From Elusimicrobiota bacterium (GTDB taxonomy: Bacteria; Elusimicrobiota; Elusimicrobia; FEN-1173), in the NCBI GenBank assembly GCA_016715645.1, contig JADJZR010000007.1:62001-126000 (forward strand): a stretch of DNA of 64,000 nucleotides. Reading direction: 5' to 3'. Positions 7,801 to 14,900 of the stretch are shown one piece after another (position 1 is the stretch's first letter; each line of letters starts with the position of its first letter). The position numbers were made by a program, and so were the translations under genes. The notes under the pieces were generated by a model that saw nothing but the letters and a program-made list of their open reading frames with translations, had not been told where the DNA came from and did no database searches.

Positions 7801-10638
7801 ATAGTGTTCAAATATCATCCCCATTCGATTTTTTTCGTCAATAAATCTTATGACTGTGTCGTTCCTAGCCCTTTCATTCATTTCCACAGCCAACAAATGG
7901 CTTTTGAGTTCTTCACGGGTTTGCGTCGGACCGGACCATTCCTGGAGAGAGTTCTGATTTTTTTCGTTAGGCAAGTGCTTTCCATTGGCATCCTTTCCTC
8001 TTTCGGGGTCAGGAACAACCACGATTTTTGACGTCCCAGGAGCGCGGCGATGGGAAATCATGAGATGATTTAATATCGGATGAACAACGAACCCAGTTAA
8101 CAGCACAGACACACCAGCGATCGCAAGGCGTTCGATCAAACCGTCGGTCGTTAATGGAAATGAACCAAATCCTAACGTCAGAGCACTGAAAAGAGATAAG
8201 ACGGATAATGCGCTCCCAAAAAGAACGAGCGCCACATCCCCCCTGTATTCCTGTTGGGAACGACGGATCCCCAAAATTTCCAGAGCGCGCCTGGCCTCCT
8301 CTCCGTGTTGTTTAAGCAAGAGGCTCGTCCCCGACAATAGAAATATCAAGCCGCCCAATATTTCAGCATGGAAAAGGGGACCCGCCACGAGCCCAAGTTG
8401 AAGACCAACGATGTGCCCAAATAAAAGCCCAACCACGGACGAAAAGAAATAGAGCGATTCGCGACCCATTTGTTTTCGGTAGGTCTCCTGGGACAGGACA
8501 GGGATCAGCGGAAGAGTGTTTTCATCTCTGGCCCGTTGCAAGGTAAATTGATAGGCCCTGTCAGAAAAATAGAAGAGTTTTCCCAGAATAGAGGACCCCC
8601 AGTCAAGCAGGGCTTTTGAAACTGTCCCCGCTTTACCTGTCGTTCGTGTCGTCACAGCCCCAAAACCGGCGATTACCTTTCCCGTGTAGGCTACCTTGTA
8701 ATTCGTGCCTTTCCATTTGACGATGACCTCGACATCTCCATCGGGTGATTTTTCCACTTCAAGCGACGGGAGAAATGCCTCGATGTTTGGAAATCCAAGG
8801 CGCCTGGCCAACTCCACGTAGATCCCGGAAAAGATTTCCGGCAAGGAGCCTTTTCCCTGACGACCGGCCTGGGCATCCGCTACCGCCCCTGTGGCGGCAA
8901 GGAAAGGCAGTTTCCCCATATCGGCAGGGTTTGTGGCAAGAAAAAGTTTCTGCCCCTTGAAGAGGTTTTCAAGCGCGGTTTTCTCTTGAGAAAACACGCT
9001 CAGGTAGGCCGAACCCTGTTCTGTTTCAATTTTCTCGATTTTGGGGATGAAACTGATAATGGTGATACCGGCTTTTTTCAGGTTTTCCGCAAGGCCGTTG
9101 GCGTGAAATCCCCCTGTGACGAGTACGGCTGTCTCCGTTTTAGCGGTGTCCATAGTCTGGATGAGGTTCTTTGCCATGGCATCGTCTCGGGCTTGGGCCT
9201 CATGATAAAACGATTCAAAGTCCGTCAAGTCCAAAACCGCGGGGGAAGAGATCACCTTCTTGAGCGATTCATATTTTGACCAATCGCTCGGTGTGAGGGA
9301 AAAATCCACGAGCTTTTCGACGAGAGTCAGGGCGAGCGCTTCGTTCACGCGCCGCTTTTCGCCCACTGTTTTGGACAAGTCCGCGAGAAGCGCATCTTCG
9401 GTGGCCGCCAGTTCAGTGAACAACGATTCGGGATCTATTTGGTCCGCTAAGAGAATGTAGCGGATATAGTTTTTCATGGCGGGATAGCGTTCGAGGCCCA
9501 CGCCATAGTTTTGGCAAAGAATTTGGAGGTCCCGATAGAATTCCGTGTACCGTGTTTGGCCCAAACGGTAGGCCTCGCTTTTTTTGGCTAGGTTCCTGAT
9601 TTGGCTGTCATCCAATTTTCGAGCCAGACTTTGGATCAATTCCGTCCGTTGCCTCTCAACTTCCTTATAGTCGAGCTCGGTCTCAAGGGACAAAGCCTCC
9701 CGAAAAGCTTTTACGGAGGGTCCGAAGGGGACACGGGGCCTCAATTGAATGATGGATTTGAGGTGGTTTCCCAGAGACGTTTGGTCCCTGTGGAAAGAAC
9801 ACACTTCACGAACGAATGAGAGGAGGGTTGGGTTTAACTCTGTTTCCAGCTGACGATCCAGTTGGGACCGAAGGCGCACCAATTTTTCTTGGTATTCCTT
9901 CACGCGCGGCGCGGCCCGCTGATAGGCCTCCACGTTGGATCGATAGTGATCACGATCGTCGATCCCAACCATTGGTGGAAAAACCATTGTGCTGGTCAGA
10001 GCAGAAAAAATCGGGCCTGAAACTTCGTGAACACGCAAAAGATAGTCCGCCACCGGATGAAGGATGTCGGGACGAGCAAAACCACGTAGTCCCTCCAGGG
10101 AAATGGGGGTAAAGGCCCCCTCAAGTGCGATGAGAGCCACTTGGTCTTTTTCAACAAGGGATTGGACAACATGACCGATGTTCCTTTGAGCATCCTCGTT
10201 GTGATGGACGTCCTGAATATGAACCACAAGGCGAGACGTTCGTTGTCCCGCTGGCGGTTGGATCACTTTGCGAACGGATCCCCATGTCAACGGCATAGCG
10301 TTGAGGAGGATTTCGTGTTTTGACAAGAATTCATCAGAGTAATTTTTTCTCCCTGACGAAGAGAGTGTTTGGAGAGACAGTGGAACAATCGATTGCAATG
10401 AAAGAGCATGGCCGTAGGGAGATGTACCCGCGGGAAGAGAGACCAAGAGACCGGTTCCCTTGGGATTGGTTCTTTCCCGATGTTGGCGTGTCGCAGCCCT
10501 CCGTTCAGACCAAAAATTGGATTCGGCGGAAGATATCATGGTTTGAGAAACGAGATAAACAACCGAAAGAATAAATCGGCCGATTCCCACCCAAGACGTC
10601 CGGCATTTCCCATAGAGACCGTTGCGTTTAGAGCTCAT
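4831..10638 (-). CDS. Giant paralogue A: TIKI/ChaN-like domain, zinc-protease-like domain, membrane segments
   Basis: 1935 aa from the ATG at 10638, which gives a signal peptide (1-38); the frame stays open upstream into the palindromic element. Just after it is ESNFWSERR (39-47). Residues about 138-570 are the family domain: HIQDVHHN (141-148), LEGAF (172-176), GIDDRDHY, then TGGFH (508-512) and a SVFSQEKT block, which resembles the TraB/TIKI/ChaN fold. Membrane segments lie at about 730-780 and 800-855. A beta-rich region 915-1015 is shared with giant B. HEWGH (1422-1426; bases 6361-6375) in a helix marks a zinc-metalloprotease-like domain of gluzincin type. AQTALTKSVW (1575-1584) opens a second membrane module (1595-1698), and 1755-1935 is the C-terminal domain, very close to that of giant D. 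Probably co-transcribed after B and 10819-11907. Activity is not known. Confidence 0.85.
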   Translation of the reverse strand: MSSKRNGLYGKCRTSWVGIGRFILSVVYLVSQTMISSAESNFWSERRAATRQHRERTNPKGTGLLVSLPAGTSPYGHALSLQSIVPLSLQTLSSSGRKNYSDEFLSKHEILLNAMPLTWGSVRKVIQPPAGQRTSRLVVHIQDVHHNEDAQRNIGHVVQSLVEKDQVALIALEGAFTPISLEGLRGFARPDILHPVADYLLRVHEVSGPIFSALTSTMVFPPMVGIDDRDHYRSNVEAYQRAAPRVKEYQEKLVRLRSQLDRQLETELNPTLLSFVREVCSFHRDQTSLGNHLKSIIQLRPRVPFGPSVKAFREALSLETELDYKEVERQRTELIQSLARKLDDSQIRNLAKKSEAYRLGQTRYTEFYRDLQILCQNYGVGLERYPAMKNYIRYILLADQIDPESLFTELAATEDALLADLSKTVGEKRRVNEALALTLVEKLVDFSLTPSDWSKYESLKKVISSPAVLDLTDFESFYHEAQARDDAMAKNLIQTMDTAKTETAVLVTGGFHANGLAENLKKAGITIISFIPKIEKIETEQGSAYLSVFSQEKTALENLFKGQKLFLATNPADMGKLPFLAATGAVADAQAGRQGKGSLPEIFSGIYVELARRLGFPNIEAFLPSLEVEKSPDGDVEVIVKWKGTNYKVAYTGKVIAGFGAVTTRTTGKAGTVSKALLDWGSSILGKLFYFSDRAYQFTLQRARDENTLPLIPVLSQETYRKQMGRESLYFFSSVVGLLFGHIVGLQLGLVAGPLFHAEILGGLIFLLSGTSLLLKQHGEEARRALEILGIRRSQQEYRGDVALVLFGSALSVLSLFSALTLGFGSFPLTTDGLIERLAIAGVSVLLTGFVVHPILNHLMISHRRAPGTSKIVVVPDPERGKDANGKHLPNEKNQNSLQEWSGPTQTREELKSHLLAVEMNERARNDTVIRFIDEKNRMGMIFEHYGYNLFTRISYGVIVEYDTQGMGVRVATVRNGEETISFDRTKTPQHFVRGIWVTNPRDGIFVQVFIGEGESVPDLLPAPRRDASTQAVVLERAPPPVHGNKLPFWLRDISNLFCYFKESVNYRGHRVIVADSPGRGGMDSDYVRLEIDLDEADHVKYFRFSKARVGYSGHDEHNLFYEKGEGVSDILAVVLREDHRESDRPYLMKYTLIVPDHRAKYLRSVWPGERIVGVSQWNNENPTRPIPIPFDSVIEMNEGGANITEENGALAVREIEEPVWSVEQFVRLYYPGLAQLIQYLHEGDIKSFRRVYENFLKMCEDFSNAVDHSSNEAIEDSFTKLWSRGFFNGLSDLIHPTLKLGLSMGISVKQLLPLIRNEWRGTGRTTLNLSEKISEIETLSWLRRELGPEAGIIKNMNVLPMHLGKRLPLDEAEADPQNALEVLSQAWLVGSIALSNPQKGRIFLNIPEEASNAVGYCTVAHEWGHYLAGRYISGIPESEEILPHAFEILWVLDSFGSSGVDFEKEVAALENDPFQIGEKTPIRDLINAGRRFARSLPVGGLVIKNWGVMRSKLNGIASATLREAGLNTHNEDQEALERCQGFVLAGMLDELHNQDNSLSRLQWLRSMMPAPPLAQTALTKSVWRFVPSESKRMEFIFTAIWEFALHWAAPYFAVSWMFGHVGMSIPDMWLIMALTVVILKDVFVGSHAFSAQGKDLSNLALFLAVLYGSGAFFILSGGWGIVVGGVLVVVGLLKHYFHDISRVPPSSEAALREILDLPAPIDIQLRSATARYRFISSLNDVSLRGPSAVTSKNSLLSLLDAYAKAGDGWEGDLRQSVQEDNAGLWVVPVGANRKSLGAFVRTCLSERRPETEVRFIAENEVVAFALRRWSAGRSRVQVRTVPNAFSPGSGNRQIFRLLATEKALARDASLRSGLAWRIVAPESLALDYAGLSEDSPLWNAAVVFLDELLRSLPIPASQLRDLHDTAARLAEKMA

Positions 10639-10680
10639 GATCCACCCCCTTCCCACCAGTTTATTTCCTGATCGTAACGT

Positions 10681-10820
10681 AAGGTATACGTAACTACCCA
10701 GGTCCCTCATCCGCCCCTTCGGGGCACCTTCCCCCAAGAGGGGAAGGAAAACAAAGATTTTCCCTCTCCTCTTGGGAGAGGGCAGGGTGAGGGACCTGAG
10801 CAGTTACAGGTATACATCTT
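10681..10820. repeat. Palindromic repeat element in the gap before giant A
   Basis: A 140-bp imperfect palindrome. Its ends are AAGGTATACGTAACT and, read on the opposite strand, AAGATGTATACCTGTAACT; inner arms are AGGTCCCTCA and the CCAAGAGGGGAAGG / CCTCTCCTCTTGGG pair, closing on a loop near 10752-10758. The stop codon of 10819-11907 overlaps its right edge, so the element was probably inserted at the gene end. It resembles mobile palindromes (REP/MITE type) found in many bacterial genomes. Confidence 0.65.
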
Positions 10821-11907
10821 AAGCCGCCATTAGAACGGCTCGGGCCAGTTCGAACAGGGCCTCGAAATCGTGGGCGCTCAACGGCGGAGCGGAACGGAGA
10901 AGGGCCAGAAGGGCTTGGAGTTCAGCCTGGGGCCTGTCCACGTCGGATACGATGGCCGCCTCAACAGCGGTGTTCTTAAACGCGGTCCAGAATATCCGCC
11001 CTTTCCCTTGGGCCCAATCAGCGATTTCTTGGCTGGGCAATCGGATCAATCCCGGCGCGTAAGTGGGATGAAGCAACGCAACACGGCGATCCTCTTTTGC
11101 CAGGCGATCCAAACTCTCCGCAAGGGCCGGATCCTGATCAGCGGGGACCAAAAGGAAATGAAGGTTGTTTTGACCGTCCGACGCAACCGTCTTCGCCAAC
11201 AGGGCCCGGAGAAGTGGAATATCTGCCTGTCGCACAACCGCCAGGGTGGCGAGGGTGTCCACGGTTTTCGCCCATTCGCGGGCGGCGGGATCTCCCGCAC
11301 GAATCTGTTGGGAAACCTGGTGGACAAAGGCCCATCGGTGGTTCAGGTCATTCACGCTAAAAGGTTCCAGGGGCAAAGCGGATTGGATGGCGGTGCGCCG
11401 CCGGTTCGCCTCCCCATGCAACCAACCGCTGGAGAGGGCCGTGACAACGACCACAGCACCCAGGGCGAGTCCCGTTGGCGCGAGCCATTGCGTGGCCAGG
11501 GCTATGGCCACAACCGCTGGAACGAAGAGCGTGGTCCGGCTGGCAGTCCAGGTGGCGCTCAAAGCGTTGTTGAAACGTTCTTTGAAATTCTTCGGTTCTT
11601 TTCCGTACACGCCGAAGAGGTGCCCGATGAGAAAAGCGGAGACGATGGGCAGGGCGGGTGTGATTATTAGGTTGGCCATTTCCAACCAGGACATGGCGGA
11701 AGGTGGGGCATTCATAAACACCACCTGAAAGATGAACAGGGCCAGATACCCCACCGCGGCCGGCGCGCCTTCAATCCGGCCGGCCCACACAGGTGAAACG
11801 CCCCACTTTTCCCAGAATTTAAAAGCGCCCGGCATTCCCCTGCCGTCCTTATTCGCTTGACGATCCACACGTGCCACCGTCTTCAACACCGTTTTTAAAA
11901 TGTACAT
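10819..11907 (-). CDS. Stand-alone membrane plus C-terminal domain of the giant family
   Basis: 362 aa; ATG at 11907, 53 bp after the stop of giant B and in another frame, with GGGGAAGGA about 11 nt upstream. Hydrophobic segments lie at about 50-66, 75-97 and 127-160. Residues 215-362 align with the last 140 residues of giant C: VDTLxxxxxxxxxDxPxLRAL, then LLVPA, then EWAQGKGxIxW-like, then LLALLRSAPPLS. In the other giants this module is the C-terminus of the polypeptide, so here it looks like the detached end of giant B, probably made with it and acting in the membrane beside it. Function unknown. Confidence 0.75.
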   Translation of the reverse strand: MYILKTVLKTVARVDRQANKDGRGMPGAFKFWEKWGVSPVWAGRIEGAPAAVGYLALFIFQVVFMNAPPSAMSWLEMANLIITPALPIVSAFLIGHLFGVYGKEPKNFKERFNNALSATWTASRTTLFVPAVVAIALATQWLAPTGLALGAVVVVTALSSGWLHGEANRRRTAIQSALPLEPFSVNDLNHRWAFVHQVSQQIRAGDPAAREWAKTVDTLATLAVVRQADIPLLRALLAKTVASDGQNNLHFLLVPADQDPALAESLDRLAKEDRRVALLHPTYAPGLIRLPSQEIADWAQGKGRIFWTAFKNTAVEAAIVSDVDRPQAELQALLALLRSAPPLSAHDFEALFELARAVLMAA

Positions 11908-11960
11908 CCGAGTCGGAGATCCTTCCCCCTTGTCGCGGGCGAATCCGTTAATAAACCCCG

Positions 11961-14900
11961 CTAAAACGTATCCCGCGGCCGTCTCCAGGTGTTCACCGGA
12001 AAGCTTTTTTTAGTGACTTCCAGTGCCGCCTTCTCCAAAACCTTTTGAATGTCCTCCCAGTTCCGGGCATTTTCCACCCCACGGTCTGAATTGATTTTTT
12101 CTCCCGCGTGAACGAGCGCCGGGATGTTCACATGTTTTCGCACATCAAATTCTCGAAACGGAGACTCTTGATAGGTTCGAAGCCTTTGACTGGCGTCGCC
12201 GGAAATTAAATTGGTCTCCATCAGCCAAAATATTTCCAAACAGGAAGCGATCATGTGAAAAGACGGCCCTTGAGGGAAAACCCCTGCCAGAAAAAGGGGA
12301 TGGTAATAGGAACGCGCGGTGACGGCGCCGACCAACGCCAAGGGATCGCTCGGAGAGAGGTTGAGGATAATCGCATGGCCTTTCGCCACGTAGACTCCGT
12401 CCGTGGTTCGAACGGCGGGGTTTTTCAGGAATTCCCGGGCGTAAGAAGGGTTCGCCACCAGCGCACCGCCCGTAGCCGCATATAGGTTTACGTCCGGTAG
12501 GGTGACATTCAAAGAACTCGCAACCTGGCGGATCCAATCCCCCACGTTATGGATAGCTCCATGTTGGCTCCCTTCGATTCGAGACATCCCCAGGCCGCGC
12601 CATTCACGCCGCAACAATTCGGCGACCGCTCCCTGGAATTTTTCATTGGAGTGCATTCTAACGACTGAGGGATGGAGGATTTTTTCCAAATTCTGCCATC
12701 CAAGGGTGTCGATCGTTGCTTGAAAAGCCTCTAGAATTTCTTCATTTGATGCATCCACACTTTTTTCAGAGAGAGCGGCCATCATTGAGAGCAACTTAGC
12801 TGGATTCGTGGGTAACTGAGGGGAATCCCCGTCCCAAGGCCAATTGGAAAGTTCCTGATAAAAGGAGTGAACAAGCTCGGTGAGGGAATAATCCGCCATT
12901 CGCCTCTCCTTTTTGGGCTGGTCCGATGTCCCCCGGTTTTCTTCTCCCGGGCTCGTAAGGCGGGGCAGGTTGACTGGGGCACCGATGAAAGCGGCTCTAA
13001 TGTCCTGATTCGCTGGCGTAAAGAGTTCGCTTTCTTTGGTCATCTTAACATGGTGGGGTAATTTTTTTTTCATGATTTCAAATGACTGGTCCGTAACCAC
13101 TAACGTAATGTCCGAAATGTTTTCCTTTATATTTCTCGGAAGAACTAACCCCACAATGGGAGACCCCCCTTGCTCATACGGGGCGAGGTCCTGATCCTCT
13201 CCCAATCCATATCGATAATTATGGGTAATCGCTCCATTTATAATGAATAAATCCCTGCTGTCAAAAACGTTAATTCGACCATCATTGCCCACTTGCACTT
13301 CCACCCGTTTAATAATTTGCGGATCATAGGACATGCCGCTCCCTTCGGATGAAATCATCCAATTTAGTCCCGTTTCATTATATCCTCTCCCGAAGCGGGA
13401 ACCGTGATTGCCTAAGGGAGCCAACCTATTTCTTAGTGACTCCGCGACCCGTTGCCCAATTGGTGACAATCCGTTCGTCGGCAAGCCATTTAAGGCTGGA
13501 CTGGTCCGGGTCGGAACATTTGTTTTGATTACATAGGAGGGCGCTGTAGATAATTTTAAGTGGATTGCAATTGTTTCTCCGCTATTTATATTCAATCCGA
13601 CCACCCTTTGGGTAGGCGTTTCTTGAACATTGAACCGTGTAATATCGTCTTTTCCTCCAACAACTTCGCTCACTTTAACGACGACCCCATCATCGTCGTA
13701 ATACACCAGGATGCCCGTTCCTCCTCCGCGCCATTTAAAAATAAGACCAACCTTGTTCCCTTCATCAACAATGTCCATGCCCGTGTCCATGATTGAAATT
13801 TCCCTTTCCCATGCGTCCAAGACCATTCTTTTCACGGATTGCCGATCCGGAGAATAGTAGGCAATTTCCTCTTCATATAGATCGGGCACAGAAGGTGGGA
13901 AGGTTGCCAATAATTTGCCCCGAATTTCTTTTTTTTGGGTTTCGTCCAAATCAAAGGTCGCTAAATCATCTTGAATGTTCTGGTCATTGGCCGCTTGAAA
14001 TTCGGCGATGGACTGTTCCATCGTTTTTCCATCCTGTTTAACGAAGAGGAACTCCCCCCCGCATTCGAAAAAGGCCGCTCCCGTTCCAAACCGGGTCGAT
14101 TTCTCCGGCTGGCGCGGCATTAAAAAAATGAAAAATTCTCCGCCTTCTTTTCTTGTAAATATTATGTTGAACGGTTGATTTTTCTTATGCAGGACAGTTG
14201 CCATTTCGACCAACTGGTTTGCCAAAGCTTCTTGGTCATGCCCGGTGAGGACATAGCCCTTGATCGGCCATTGCGTGAGTTGCCACAGCTGGATACCGCC
14301 GTCGGACCGGAGAAGTGTTCTTTTGTGGGAATCGGCAAACTCTTTTTCCACAGGCATTTCGTCGCCGGTGTCATAAGGCACCCCTTGAAGATGTAAATGA
14401 TTTATGGAAGCGAATGCCCCGACGCTGTTGTAACCGATTTTAAGACGGCTTCCGAACATCGCAATCGTCCCCAGGGCCACCAGGGCCGCCATCCGGGAAA
14501 AGAATTGATTATGCCGGCTCCGCCGTTGCGGCGTGATAAGAAAGTGGCCCTCTTGCAGAGGGTTGACGTTGGCCACAAAGTCCGTTTCGAATCCATTGAC
14601 GATCACTCCCTCGGCCAACAGTTCAGCGGGGTTCATCTTCGAGCTGTCGAAGTGGAATGCGTCCGGGTTGAAAGATTGATGAAGGTCGGCAACGTCCATC
14701 TGGCGAGGCCGTTTTCCACCCCGGCCAGGATTGAAGACCTTCCGAAATCGATCGAGATAGAGCCACACCACATCATTCAAGTTAAATTTAAACACTTGGC
14801 CCGACGCCATTTTTTCGTCCCAGGAGGACATAAGTTCTGTGCCCAGGGATCCGGGATCTTGATTAATCCGTTGGCCGCGCTCAACAGCCGCCGGATCGGA

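Noticed and set aside
10655..10692. Possible 11-bp repeat operator before giant A (TTACG twice, 11 bp apart)
   Set aside because: Part of the pair belongs to the end of the palindromic element, and the TTAA units and spaced -10 hexamer are missing.
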